DNA of 15,344 bases from Candidatus Omnitrophota bacterium (GTDB taxonomy: Bacteria > Omnitrophota > Gorgyraeia > 2-01-FULL-45-10), in NCBI GenBank assembly GCA_030695725.1, contig JAUYPN010000035.1, positions 1-15,344 on the forward strand. Direction: 5' to 3'. The translations under genes were made by a program, and so were the position numbers. The notes beneath the pieces were generated by a model. It was not told the DNA's origin. It saw only the letters and a program-made list of their open reading frames with translations, and did no database searches. This document shows positions 1 to 8,054 of this stretch, one piece after another (position 1 is the stretch's first letter; every line of letters begins with the position of its first letter).

Positions 1-1
1 G

Positions 2-694
2 TGGGTGGTGGCAGTCGGTGTCCTGTTCGGGGTGATATTCGGCAAGGAAGTATTCGGCGGGACGGGTAGAAATATTTTTAACCCCGCGATCGTCGGCAGA
101 GTATTTTTGAGTATCGCTTTTCCGAAGATAATGTCGAGCTACTGGGCAAATCCTTTTAAAGACGGTATGGGCGGTTTCGCCGCTTTTAAAAACGGCGTCG
201 ACGCCGTCACTTCCGCCACGCCTCTCGTCATCCTTAAAAATCAGGCTCTCATGACGCCTTACAAGGATCTATTGTTCGGACAGGGAGCCGGTTGTCTGGG
301 AGAGACATTCCGCATCGCTATCATATTGGGGGGCGTCTTCCTTGTTATCTTAAAGGTAGTGGACTGGAGGACACCTTTATCATATCTCGGCACGGTCTTT
401 GTCTTACCCGCGGCATGCAATCATCTGTTCCATACGCAGTTCGCGCCCGGCTTATTCCAGATATTGTCCGGCGGCTTGCTTTTGGGAGCGTTCTTTATGG
501 CCACGGATCCGGTTACCAGCCCCTTCACAAAATCGGGGCGATGGGCCGCCGGGGTCCTATTAGGCATCCTGACGGTACTGATCAGGAGCCTTTCGGGTTA
601 TGTGGAGGGCGTCATGTTCAGCATACTCTTTGTGAACGCGTTTAGCCCGCTGATAGATACTATCGTGTTGAAGGTTAGGTATAGGAAGGTATGA
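2..694 (+). CDS. nqrB: Na+-translocating NADH:quinone reductase subunit B (5' end cut by window)
   Basis: This is the C-terminal part of the large membrane subunit that carries a covalent FMN and lies on the Na+ and quinone path. The frame is open from base 2, so the GTG at 5 is only the first start-like codon and the true start lies upstream. Family full length is about 400 residues; about 230 are seen here. Counting from that GTG, GGTGRNIFNPAIVGR lies at 18-32. The flavinylation motif DAVTSAT lies at 66-72, with Thr72 the likely FMN attachment site. The conserved FFMATDPV and the tail EGVMFSILFVNAFSPLID match NqrB better than RnfD. Several hydrophobic segments follow. Its stop overlaps the nqrC start by ATGA, which suggests translational coupling. 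nqrA would be expected upstream, outside the window. Confidence 0.93.
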   Translation, partial: WVVAVGVLFGVIFGKEVFGGTGRNIFNPAIVGRVFLSIAFPKIMSSYWANPFKDGMGGFAAFKNGVDAVTSATPLVILKNQALMTPYKDLLFGQGAGCLGETFRIAIILGGVFLVILKVVDWRTPLSYLGTVFVLPAACNHLFHTQFAPGLFQILSGGLLLGAFFMATDPVTSPFTKSGRWAAGVLLGILTVLIRSLSGYVEGVMFSILFVNAFSPLIDTIVLKVRYRKV

Positions 695-1266
695 AATCAG
701 CCTTAAGGGTTATTATATTTGTATTGATCATGGGTACCGTCTCCGGCGGCCTCCTGGTGGGCGTAAATAGCTTTACCGAACCGCTTGTATTGATGAACGA
801 AGAGCTTAAACTAAAGTCGTCAGTTCTCGACGTTCTTGGCATTCCATGCGAGAAGTCAGAGACGATCGCGATATTTGACAGCCGTGTCAAGGCGCTCGTG
901 AAGGATAAATATACATTCTATATCGCTTCGGACCAAAGCGTCGCCTTCGAATTTCACGGACCGGGACTCTGGGGCCCTATTTCAGGCATCGTCTGCCTCG
1001 AGAAAGACCTGAAGACCATCCGGAATATAAAGATCACCCATCAGGAAGAGACGCCGGGGTTGGGCGGCAGGATCGCGGAAAGGTCGTATCTGAAACAGTT
1101 TAATGGCAAATTGATATTTCCGAAGCTTATATTTATGCCGGAAGGCCGCGCCGCCGGCGCCAATGAAGTCGACGCGATAACCGGGGCGACAGGATCGAGC
1201 CGCGCGTTCGAAAAACTCATTAACGAGAACGCGCAAAAATATCTGTCCGCGCTGAAGGAGCGGTAA
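691..1266 (+). CDS. nqrC: Na+-translocating NADH:quinone reductase subunit C (FMN-binding)
   Basis: This 191-residue protein has one N-terminal membrane helix (about 5-27) and a periplasmic FMN_bind domain. It passes electrons within the Na+-NQR complex. Diagnostic motifs are GPGLWGPI at 90-97, HQEETPGLGGRI at 117-128 and the flavinylation motif DAITGAT at 161-167, with Thr167 the predicted covalent FMN site. It is shorter than the proteobacterial NqrC of about 255 residues, and closer in size to RnfG. GxGLW and the NqrD/E neighbours favour Nqr naming. It starts in an ATGA overlap with nqrB and is followed after 5 bases by nqrD. An ApbE flavin transferase is needed to load the FMN, but none is encoded in the window. 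Confidence 0.92.
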   Translation: MKSALRVIIFVLIMGTVSGGLLVGVNSFTEPLVLMNEELKLKSSVLDVLGIPCEKSETIAIFDSRVKALVKDKYTFYIASDQSVAFEFHGPGLWGPISGIVCLEKDLKTIRNIKITHQEETPGLGGRIAERSYLKQFNGKLIFPKLIFMPEGRAAGANEVDAITGATGSSRAFEKLINENAQKYLSALKER

Positions 1267-1271
1267 GAGAC

Positions 1272-1904
1272 ATGCCGAAAAAACAGTTTAAGAAAAGCTT
1301 TAAACAGACCAAAGAGTTTAAGGTCTTCAGCGCGGGATTATGGCAGGACCATCCCACATTCTGCATGGTGCTGGGTATATGTTCGATGCTGGCCATCACC
1401 AATCGCCTGGATAACGCCATCGCGATGGGGTTGGGCGTCACGTTCTGCACGGTATGCGGTTCGCTCTTCGTCTCTTTGCTGCGTAATGTGATACCTTCAA
1501 GGGTCAGGATGCTCGCATATATGACCATAATCGCGACATTCGTTATCTGCGTCGACAGGTTTCTAAAAGCATACTTTCCCCCGATAAGCGAATCGATGGG
1601 CCCTTACGTCGGCCTGATCATCACCAACTGTATATTGATGGGGCGAGCTGAGGCCTTCGCGATAAAAAACGGCCCCCTGCTCTCCGCCCTGGATGGATTG
1701 GGGTGCGGCCTGGGCTATACCTTCATGCTGGTGCTCATGGCCGTTGTGCGCGAACCGGTTGGTTTCGGGACCCTGTTGGGGTACAGGATCATGCCGGGCA
1801 TCTGGACCAATTGGGTCGTGATGACCATAGCGCCCGGGGCGTTCTTCCTTTTGGGCACATATTTGTGGATATTCAGATCTATCGCCAAAAAGACGGAAAG
1901 TTAA
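1272..1904 (+). CDS. nqrD: Na+-translocating NADH:quinone reductase subunit D
   Basis: This 210-residue integral membrane protein is one half of the NqrD/NqrE pair, which holds a [2Fe-2S] cluster inside the membrane. The two expected cysteines are present: Cys37 in VLGICS and Cys120 in IITNC. The segments CVDRFLKAY (93-101), VGLIITNCILMGRAEAFA (113-130) and LDGLGCGLGYT (140-150) are close to NqrD and depart from RnfE, which is why I use Nqr names. About six membrane helices are visible after a basic cytoplasmic N-terminus rich in Lys and Phe. AAGGAG at 1255-1260, inside the end of nqrC, is the likely ribosome site; its 11-base spacing is long. Confidence 0.94.
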   Translation: MPKKQFKKSFKQTKEFKVFSAGLWQDHPTFCMVLGICSMLAITNRLDNAIAMGLGVTFCTVCGSLFVSLLRNVIPSRVRMLAYMTIIATFVICVDRFLKAYFPPISESMGPYVGLIITNCILMGRAEAFAIKNGPLLSALDGLGCGLGYTFMLVLMAVVREPVGFGTLLGYRIMPGIWTNWVVMTIAPGAFFLLGTYLWIFRSIAKKTES

Positions 1905-1908
1905 AAAA

Positions 1909-2502
1909 ATGAACACTACAAATCCCATAACGTTGCTTCTTGCCTCAATATTCACTCATAATATCGCGCTCGTGTACATACTGGGGATGTGCCCGTTTAT
2001 AGTCATATCGAAGAATTTCAAGACCGCTCTCGGCATGGGGGTATCCGTAGTATTTGTTGTAACGCTGACCGCCGCGATAACCTGGCCGATATACTGGCTC
2101 GTCCTCGTCCCCGCGAAAGCCGAGATAGTGGCGTACCTCATATTTATCTGCGTCATCGCCGGAACGGTGCAGCTCCTGGAGATGATAATAGAAAAATTCT
2201 TTCCGCCGCTTCAGTCGTCATTCGGGATATTTTTACCGCTTATTACCGTGAATTGTATAGTCCTGGCAGTCTGCCTGTTTATGGTCTTAAGGAAGTACGA
2301 TTTTATCCAGACGATATTTTATTCAGTCGGAACGAGCGCCGGGTGGGCGCTCGCTATCATCGTCATGGCCGCGATAAAAGAGAAGATGCTGCTGATAGCG
2401 GACGTACCAAGGGGGTTAAGAGGCGCCGGCATTACCATGATCATCGCCGGGATATTGGCCTTTGCCTTTATGGGCTTTGCCGGAATGATAACACTACAGT
2501 AA
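1909..2502 (+). CDS. nqrE: Na+-translocating NADH:quinone reductase subunit E
   Basis: This 197-residue membrane protein is the partner of NqrD, related to it and inserted with inverted topology. Cys28 in LGMCPF and Cys116 in LITVNC are the other two ligands of the intramembrane [2Fe-2S] cluster. The runs VQLLEMIIEKFFPPL (87-101), GIFLPLITVNC (106-116), DVPRGLRGAGIT and the tail FAFMGFAGM match NqrE closely, and length is normal for the family (about 198). It starts 4 bases after nqrD and ends 4 bases before nqrF. The ribosome site is weak and A-rich, so re-initiation from the upstream gene is likely. Confidence 0.95.
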   Translation: MNTTNPITLLLASIFTHNIALVYILGMCPFIVISKNFKTALGMGVSVVFVVTLTAAITWPIYWLVLVPAKAEIVAYLIFICVIAGTVQLLEMIIEKFFPPLQSSFGIFLPLITVNCIVLAVCLFMVLRKYDFIQTIFYSVGTSAGWALAIIVMAAIKEKMLLIADVPRGLRGAGITMIIAGILAFAFMGFAGMITLQ

Positions 2503-2506
2503 ACTT

Positions 2507-3580
2507 ATGACAGCTATCCTGCTGATGAATTCAATACTTTTCTCGATCGCCATATTGCTCGTGATCGCGGAGAAATTTCTCGTTACTTACGGCGAGTGTG
2601 AGATCGTCATAAATAAAGACAAGATGCTCAAAGTCCAGGGCGGGGATACGTTATTAAACTATTTCGCTCAAGCCAAGATATTCATACCGTCGGCATGCGG
2701 CGGGAAAGCGACCTGCGGATATTGCAAGGTCGAGGTTTTAAGCGGCGGCGGCCATATCCTCCCGACTGAAGAGATCTTTATCTCCCGCAAGGAGAAACTC
2801 AAAGGCTTAAGGCTGGCTTGCCAGGTCAAGGTCAAGAACAACATAGAGGTACTGATCTCTCCGGATCTCTTAGAGGCGCAGGAGCTCGAAGTAACGGTTA
2901 TAAAGATAGAAGATGTTACAAGCGATATTAAATATATATTTTTGCGGCTCGATGAACCGGCATCGATAAAATTCAAACCCGGACAATATGTCCAGTTTAA
3001 GATTCCGGAAACCGATGAATTTCGCGCGTACTCTATCGCTTCCAGCCCCTTGCAAAATAACGTGATAGAGCTTGTCGTGCGGCTCGTTCCGAGCGGCCTA
3101 TGCTCTTCATATATACACGAGGCGCTGGATGTGAATGATAAAATAACGCTTACCGGGCCTTTCGGAGATTTTTATCTGAGGGAAGATTCCGGGCGTGACA
3201 TCATATGTATAGGTGGAGGATGCGGTATGGCGCCTATACGCTCTATACTATTATATCTGAAAGAAAAGGGTATGCCCCGGAAGGTAATGTACTTTTTCGG
3301 CGCGCGGAGTAAAAAAGATCTGTTCTTCACTGAAGAGCTTCGAGAGCTCGAGCGCGAGTTTAAAAACTTTCGCTACATTCCCGCGTTATCAGAGCCCAGA
3401 CCGCAGGATAATTGGGACGGGGAAACCGGGTTCGTGACTCAGGTCGTAGAGCGCCTCATGCCCGAAGGCTCGGATCAGGAGGCGTATCTATGCGGTCCTC
3501 AGCCGATGATAGATGCCTCCATCAAGGTGCTCACCCAAAAGAGAGTGAAAGATATATACATTTACTATGACAAGTTCTAA
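2507..3580 (+). CDS. nqrF: Na+-translocating NADH:quinone reductase subunit F, compact form
   Basis: This is the NADH-oxidising, electron-entry subunit of Na+-NQR. In order it has an N-terminal membrane anchor (about 3-22), a [2Fe-2S] ferredoxin domain with Cys64, Cys70, Cys73 and Cys105, a FAD domain with RAYS at 173-176, and an NADH domain with GGGCGMAP at 236-243, FFGARSKKDLFF and YLCGPQPMIDA at 328-338. It has 357 residues against about 407 in the well-studied NqrF. Most of the difference is a segment of about 30 residues missing just before RAYS and a shorter loop after it. The C-terminus IYYDKF is unlike the NqrF consensus and recalls ferredoxin-reductase components of oxygenases. No good Shine-Dalgarno site precedes the start, so coupling to nqrE is likely. 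Its last 14 bases overlap the next gene. Confidence 0.9.
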   Translation: MTAILLMNSILFSIAILLVIAEKFLVTYGECEIVINKDKMLKVQGGDTLLNYFAQAKIFIPSACGGKATCGYCKVEVLSGGGHILPTEEIFISRKEKLKGLRLACQVKVKNNIEVLISPDLLEAQELEVTVIKIEDVTSDIKYIFLRLDEPASIKFKPGQYVQFKIPETDEFRAYSIASSPLQNNVIELVVRLVPSGLCSSYIHEALDVNDKITLTGPFGDFYLREDSGRDIICIGGGCGMAPIRSILLYLKEKGMPRKVMYFFGARSKKDLFFTEELRELEREFKNFRYIPALSEPRPQDNWDGETGFVTQVVERLMPEGSDQEAYLCGPQPMIDASIKVLTQKRVKDIYIYYDKF

Positions 3581-4493
3581 AAACAGATTTGCCGTATGGT
3601 TTAAAGCCATGCGCCTGCCGTTCCTTACGGCAACAGTGGTGCCCGTAGCTATCGGAAGCTTACTCGCCTGGCAGGATACATCCGGATTTATGTGGATGAA
3701 ATTTTGGATGACGCTCGTTGGCGCGCTTTTGATTCACGTCGGCACTAATCTGGCCAACGATTATTTCGACCATATTTCCGGCAATGATGAAGCGAACCCG
3801 AATCCCACGCCTTTCTCGGGCGGCAGCCGGGTGATCCAGGACGGCCTTATCGCGCCCAGGAGTATTTTGCTGGCAGCCGTCACAGCGCTCGTTTTTGGCT
3901 CCGGCATCGGACTTTACCTGAATGCCTTAAGCGGCGGCAATGTCATACTCGCCCTGGGCGCAGCGGGGGTCTTTTTAGGCGTATTCTACAGCGCTAAGCC
4001 GTTTCGGATAGGTTATGCAAGCGGCGGTGAGCTGGCGGTTGGGATAGGTTTCGGCCCGCTTATTGTGCTTGGTTCGTACTATGTTCAGGCAAAGACGATG
4101 CCGTTCGGGGCCTTCCTCGTATCTATCCCTGTCGGCATTCTGATAGCGCTCGTTGTCTTTATAAACGAGTTCCCGGATTATGCGGCCGATAAAGCGGTCG
4201 GCAAGAGAACGCTGGTAGTGATCCTGGGGAAGAGGACGGCCGTTATTCTGTATCATCTTCTGCTGGCCAGCGCGTATATATGCGTGCTGCTGCTGGTTAT
4301 TTTTAAATATTTGCCTAACAGCTGCCTCATAGTTTTTCTTAGCCTGCCGCTGGCTGTCAAGGCGTTTATGGTCTCGAGGAAAAACTTCGACAAGGTCTAT
4401 GAACTAATGCCGGCGAACGCGTCCACGATAGGACTGCATTCGCTTATCGGCATGTTGCTGTGCGCCGGCATCATACTTAACAAGGTCATCTAG
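3567..4493 (+). CDS. menA: UbiA-family prenyltransferase, MenA-like (menaquinone tail attachment)
   Basis: This 308-residue, all-helical membrane prenyltransferase attaches a polyprenyl tail to an aromatic acceptor, here probably the naphthoate precursor of menaquinone. The two Asp-rich Mg-diphosphate motifs are NLANDYFD at 61-68 and NEFPDYAADK at 200-209, followed by VGKRTLVVILGKR. TPFSGGSRVIQDGLI (81-95) follows the first motif. The NEFPDY form of the second motif favours MenA over UbiA, but a futalosine-pathway prenyltransferase (MqnP) or another UbiA-family role cannot be excluded. The chosen start lies inside nqrF (14-base overlap) and gives the usual short N-terminus. The alternative Met15 at 3609 would cut into the first helix. 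The neighbour makes the polyprenyl donor, which supports the role. Confidence 0.82.
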   Translation: MTSSKNRFAVWFKAMRLPFLTATVVPVAIGSLLAWQDTSGFMWMKFWMTLVGALLIHVGTNLANDYFDHISGNDEANPNPTPFSGGSRVIQDGLIAPRSILLAAVTALVFGSGIGLYLNALSGGNVILALGAAGVFLGVFYSAKPFRIGYASGGELAVGIGFGPLIVLGSYYVQAKTMPFGAFLVSIPVGILIALVVFINEFPDYAADKAVGKRTLVVILGKRTAVILYHLLLASAYICVLLLVIFKYLPNSCLIVFLSLPLAVKAFMVSRKNFDKVYELMPANASTIGLHSLIGMLLCAGIILNKVI

Positions 4494-4509
4494 CGGGAAG
4501 GTTAATTCA

Positions 4510-5499
4510 ATGCGGCTGATAGATATATATAAACCGATAAAAACGGAACTGAAAAGGGTCGAGGATACACTCGCCGAACGGTTGGGAAAGAGAGGGCTGG
4601 GGGTTATATCCGAGATAAATCATCATCTACTAAGCGCTAAAGGTAAACGTCTAAGGCCCGCCCTGGCAATACTGTCGGCCAGAGCTTCTTCAAAGCGGCA
4701 GTCATCCGTATCGATGCGGCGGCTCGTGAGGCTCGCGTCGGCATTGGAATTGACCCACATGGCTTCTTTGGTCCATGATGACGTGATAGATGAATCCAAG
4801 TTGAGGCACGATAGGCCGACTGTCAATTCCAAATGGGGATATGATGTTTCCGTAGCGGTCGGAGACTATCTCTATTCCGAAGCGTTCAGCCTTATTTCAG
4901 ACTGCGGCAGTCCCGATATCATAGCCTGTATGAGTTCCGCGATCAAAGCGATGTGTGAGGGTGAGCTTACCCAAGTCTGCGAAAGAGAGAATCTCGAATT
5001 ATTAAAGCACGATTATATCGTTATAGTCAAAAAGAAAACAGCCGCGTTATTTGCCGCCTCATGCCACGCCGGGACTATACTCGCAAATGAGGATCCCGAT
5101 GTGCGGAATTCTCTTAAGAGATACGGCCTCAACTTCGGCATAGCGTTTCAGATGCGGGACGATTGCATGGATCTGATAGGCGAAGTCGGGACTCTGGGCA
5201 AAGATCCGGGCGCGGATTTCAAAATGGGAGAGCTTACGCTGCCGGCATTGGAATTGCTTTCACAGGAAAAGAATAAGGCGCATATCGTGTCTTTATTGAA
5301 ACAGAAAGGCGATACCGGGGCATTCAGGGAGATAAGGCAAAGGTTCATTGATTCAGGGGCTTTTGTCAGGGCAGAAGAAGAGATATCCTCTTATGTCAAA
5401 AAAGCCAAGAATAGTTTGAACGCCCTGAAAGACTCCTGTTTTAAGGATAATCTGTTTGCCCTGGCAGATTACGTGGGCGAGAAATCAAAGAGGCCATGA
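4510..5499 (+). CDS. Trans-polyprenyl diphosphate synthase (long chain)
   Basis: This 329-residue soluble isoprenyl synthase builds the all-trans polyprenyl diphosphate used for the quinone side chain. The first Asp-rich motif DDVID is at 90-94 within LVHDDVIDESKLRHDRPT. The second, DDCMD, is at 217-221 within FQMRDDCMDLIG. The substrate motif KGKRLRP is at 44-50 and GEL at 151-153. Small residues (Ala, Ser) sit five and four positions before the first Asp, as in heptaprenyl and octaprenyl synthases rather than farnesyl or geranylgeranyl synthases. Chain length is therefore probably C35 or longer, but this is an inference. After the second motif, GADFKMGELTLP replaces the more usual DLxEGKxTLP, a mild variation. 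GGAAGG upstream at 4496-4501 is a fair ribosome site. Equivalent names are ispB, hepT or sdsA. Confidence 0.9.
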   Translation: MRLIDIYKPIKTELKRVEDTLAERLGKRGLGVISEINHHLLSAKGKRLRPALAILSARASSKRQSSVSMRRLVRLASALELTHMASLVHDDVIDESKLRHDRPTVNSKWGYDVSVAVGDYLYSEAFSLISDCGSPDIIACMSSAIKAMCEGELTQVCERENLELLKHDYIVIVKKKTAALFAASCHAGTILANEDPDVRNSLKRYGLNFGIAFQMRDDCMDLIGEVGTLGKDPGADFKMGELTLPALELLSQEKNKAHIVSLLKQKGDTGAFREIRQRFIDSGAFVRAEEEISSYVKKAKNSLNALKDSCFKDNLFALADYVGEKSKRP

Positions 5500-6704
5500 T
5501 AAACGTAGATAGCGCGTTAAAGATAATACTGAACGATATAAGAACTTTGAGGGGAGAATCCGCGCATCTTACGGAATCATTGGGCAGGGTATTGGCCGAA
5601 GATATCTACGCGAGTTCGGATATACCGGGGTTCGATAACTCGGCGATGGATGGGTACGCCCTCAGGGCTCTAGATACGCAAAACGCTTCCAAAAGGATCC
5701 CGAAAATTTTAAACGTCATCGAAGACCGCAGGGCCGGTTATATCAGCCGCCGTGAAATAAAGAACGGCCAGGCGATAAGGATCATGACGGGCGCGGTAAT
5801 GCCGAAAGGCTCGGATAGTGTTGTGATGGTTGAGGACACCCAGAGGCACGGCAAGGACAACGTGAAAATATTTAATCCGGTAAAACGCGGAGATAGCGTA
5901 AGAAGAAAAGGAGAGGATATTAAAAAGGGCGAGATGGTTCTCGTAAAAGGGACTCGTTTGAACTCAGCCCACGTAGGCCTCCTGGCAAGCCTTGGCAAGG
6001 CAAGGGTTTTGGTTTCCAGAAAGCCAAAGATCGCAATACTGGCAACCGGCGATGAAGTAGTGGATGTGGGCGGGAAGCTAAAACCCGGTGAGCTGCGCAG
6101 TTCGAATACCTACACTTTATATAGTCAGATATTGAAATGCGGAGGCATCCCTAAGAATCTCGGTATTGCCAAAGACAAGCCCCAGATGCTGGAGGCAAAA
6201 CTACGATCAGGTCTTGACTGCGATATGATACTTACATCCGGAGGCGTTTCGGTCGGCGATTATGACCTCGTCAAGTTCATATTGGCGAAGATGGGGACAA
6301 ATATACGGTTTTGGAAAGTAGCGATGAGGCCGGGTAAGCCCTTGGTCTTCGGGCTCGTTAAGGGCATACCTATATTCGGGCTTCCGGGCAATCCGGTCTC
6401 GAGCATGATAACTTTTGATGTCTTCGTGAAGCCGGCCATGCTGAAGATGGAAGGCGCCGATGACTTCAGCGCGAAGAATGTAGATGCCGTCTTAGAGGAA
6501 GGCATAACAAAGAGGAGAGGCCTTCGATATTTTGTGCGCGCGATAACCCGGTGGGATGACGGCGTATATTTTACCCGCACAACGGGGCCTCAGGGGTCGG
6601 GGATCCTGAAGTCTATGGCGCTTGCGAATAGCCTTATAGTTCTTCCGGAGGAGGAAGAAAATGTCGATAAGGGCGTCAGGGTAACGGTGAGGTTTTTAGA
6701 ATAA
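5496..6704 (+). CDS. moeA: Molybdopterin molybdenumtransferase
   Basis: This 402-residue MoeA inserts molybdate into adenylylated molybdopterin in the cytoplasm to give the active molybdenum cofactor. Motifs in order are FDNSAMDGYA (46-55), MTGAVMPKGSD (97-107), ATGDE (183-187), the MoCF-type loop TSGGVSVGDYD (247-257), MRPGKP (277-282) and GLPGNPVSS (295-303). A C-terminal domain IV follows. Length matches E. coli MoeA (411). It overlaps the polyprenyl synthase stop by ATGA. Its position just before a molybdoenzyme operon, with mobA at the other end, suggests the locus carries part of its own cofactor supply. Tungsten rather than molybdenum cannot be excluded. Confidence 0.94.
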   Translation: MINVDSALKIILNDIRTLRGESAHLTESLGRVLAEDIYASSDIPGFDNSAMDGYALRALDTQNASKRIPKILNVIEDRRAGYISRREIKNGQAIRIMTGAVMPKGSDSVVMVEDTQRHGKDNVKIFNPVKRGDSVRRKGEDIKKGEMVLVKGTRLNSAHVGLLASLGKARVLVSRKPKIAILATGDEVVDVGGKLKPGELRSSNTYTLYSQILKCGGIPKNLGIAKDKPQMLEAKLRSGLDCDMILTSGGVSVGDYDLVKFILAKMGTNIRFWKVAMRPGKPLVFGLVKGIPIFGLPGNPVSSMITFDVFVKPAMLKMEGADDFSAKNVDAVLEEGITKRRGLRYFVRAITRWDDGVYFTRTTGPQGSGILKSMALANSLIVLPEEEENVDKGVRVTVRFLE

Positions 6705-6706
6705 AG

Positions 6707-6713
6707 AAAGGAG
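6707..6713 (+). promoter_or_regulatory. Ribosome binding site deciding the GTG start of the porin
   Basis: AAAGGAG lies 6 bases before the GTG at 6720. This spacing supports that GTG over the in-frame ATG at 6735, which would lose the basic start of the signal peptide. Confidence 0.7.
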
Positions 6714-6719
6714 CAAGCT

Positions 6720-8039
6720 GTGGTTAAGAGATTTATGTCGTTGTTTTTAAGCGTTTGTATCGTTTTTAGCGTATCTGTCGCTGCCGCATCCGATGATAGC
6801 GAGGTCATACTCAAATTGCTTGTCAAAAAGGGGCTTATTACTCAAGCCGAAGTCGATGAAATGAAGACTGAGGTAGAGAAATCGAGAGTTACAATGAAGT
6901 CCGAAGGACCCAAGACGCTTGAAGAGAGAATGGCTAATGTGGAGAAAGACCTGGAATCCAAAGTAGGTTTAGACAAGCTCGCCTCAAAACTAAAGCTTAA
7001 AGGAAGATTTGCCGCGGGATATTTCTCTTCGCAAAGGGCCGGAACCTATTTTAATAACTCATTCCGGGTACCGGAAGCTAAACTGCAGTTTGGTTTCCAG
7101 CCGGATGATATGAATTCGGTTATCATGAGGATGAATTTTAATAACGCGATAGCGAACAGTCCCCTTATAGATTACCTATATCTGGACACGAATGTTATGA
7201 AACTTACGCCGTGGGAAAAGTCCCCATTCAAACTTATGAGCAGGATAGGAAGACTTAAGGTTGACTTCGGCGAAGAGACGTGGTCGAATAACCCTGTGGA
7301 GAGCGCGCTTCCGTCAAACTCCGCCGCGAATGTTGGCGGATACGATGTAGGGTTACAGCTCTCGGGCAAGATCGGAAAAGACAATCCGGTGGGCTGGACC
7401 GCGGGAATAACGAACGGCGACAACTCAATAGGCGTAGACAACAACTGGCTAAAAGCGTTTAACACAAAATTGTCCTATAACCCGATAGACCCGCTATCTC
7501 TTTCAGCGAGTTATTATAATTCAGGCCGGCTCGGCACCGACTCTTCCGCGATAAATATAGGAGGTGTGATAACCCCGCCGACCAATGCGTTGAATTGGAT
7601 GAGGCAGGTAGTAGAGGTGGACGCGCGGTATGACTTTAAGAAAGGAAAGGTCTTAAATCCTCCCGCATACTGTGACAGCCTGGCGTATATAAGGCTGGCA
7701 TACGGATATTTTTACGATGATGCGATACGCTTTAATCTCGGCCGCAATGTAAGAGATAGGGAGGGTAATTATGGCTATGTCGAGGGATTATATAATTTAA
7801 ATAAAAAATTCTATACCGCGGCAAGGGCCAGTTATGTGGAATTGAACGGCGATAATACGGCCTCTTTTAACAGCGTTACGACAAAGCTGTACGAAAGATA
7901 CTCTTTCGGCTTAGGATATCGGTTAACGAACGCGACTATAGTGAAAGCATCATACGATGTCAATTTAGAGAAAAACGGCACAGGCGGCGAAGATCCGGTT
8001 GACGGCTTATTTTCTATATTGGTATCAAGCCAGTTCTAA
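6720..8039 (+). CDS. Outer-membrane beta-barrel porin with signal peptide
   Basis: This is a 439-residue secreted protein. The signal peptide spans about 1-23, with basic residues, a hydrophobic core and a likely cleavage after AAA at 21-23. Next comes a short helical segment with VKKGLITQAEVDEM (about 35-48) and a charged, coiled-coil-like stretch to about residue 85. Such a segment is common at the front of porins from deltaproteobacteria and candidate phyla. The rest alternates polar and hydrophobic residues rich in Tyr, Asn and Gly, as in a beta barrel. The protein ends in SILVSSQF with a terminal Phe, the usual C-terminal signal for outer-membrane assembly. I infer passive uptake of an anion or electron acceptor because it sits between moeA and the reductase genes; no substrate can be assigned. 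Confidence 0.8.
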   Translation: MVKRFMSLFLSVCIVFSVSVAAASDDSEVILKLLVKKGLITQAEVDEMKTEVEKSRVTMKSEGPKTLEERMANVEKDLESKVGLDKLASKLKLKGRFAAGYFSSQRAGTYFNNSFRVPEAKLQFGFQPDDMNSVIMRMNFNNAIANSPLIDYLYLDTNVMKLTPWEKSPFKLMSRIGRLKVDFGEETWSNNPVESALPSNSAANVGGYDVGLQLSGKIGKDNPVGWTAGITNGDNSIGVDNNWLKAFNTKLSYNPIDPLSLSASYYNSGRLGTDSSAINIGGVITPPTNALNWMRQVVEVDARYDFKKGKVLNPPAYCDSLAYIRLAYGYFYDDAIRFNLGRNVRDREGNYGYVEGLYNLNKKFYTAARASYVELNGDNTASFNSVTTKLYERYSFGLGYRLTNATIVKASYDVNLEKNGTGGEDPVDGLFSILVSSQF

Positions 8040-8049
8040 AGGAGGAGGT
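8039..8049 (+). promoter_or_regulatory. Strong Shine-Dalgarno site before the FeS subunit
   Basis: AAGGAGGAGGT, which begins in the porin stop codon, is a near-perfect anti-16S match 5 bases before the ATG at 8055. It suggests high translation of the reductase FeS subunit independent of coupling to the porin. Confidence 0.7.
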
Positions 8050-8054
8050 AAAGC

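Noticed and set aside
292..645. 117-residue plus-strand frame inside nqrB
   Set aside because: Out-of-frame shadow of conserved NqrB sequence with no recognisable product.
1989..2510. 173-residue open frame on the plus strand in another frame
   Set aside because: It overlaps nqrE completely, is Arg/His/Asp-rich without any domain, and lacks a convincing ribosome site.
2507..2524. Later start of nqrF at the in-frame ATG 2525
   Set aside because: It has no better ribosome site and would shorten the N-terminal membrane anchor.
2..3580. Rnf complex (rnfD/G/E/A) instead of Na+-NQR
   Set aside because: NqrF-type last gene, the NqrD segment CVDRFLKAY and the NqrE segment FFPPL match NQR better. 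No RnfB or RnfC ferredoxin-type subunit is seen in the window.
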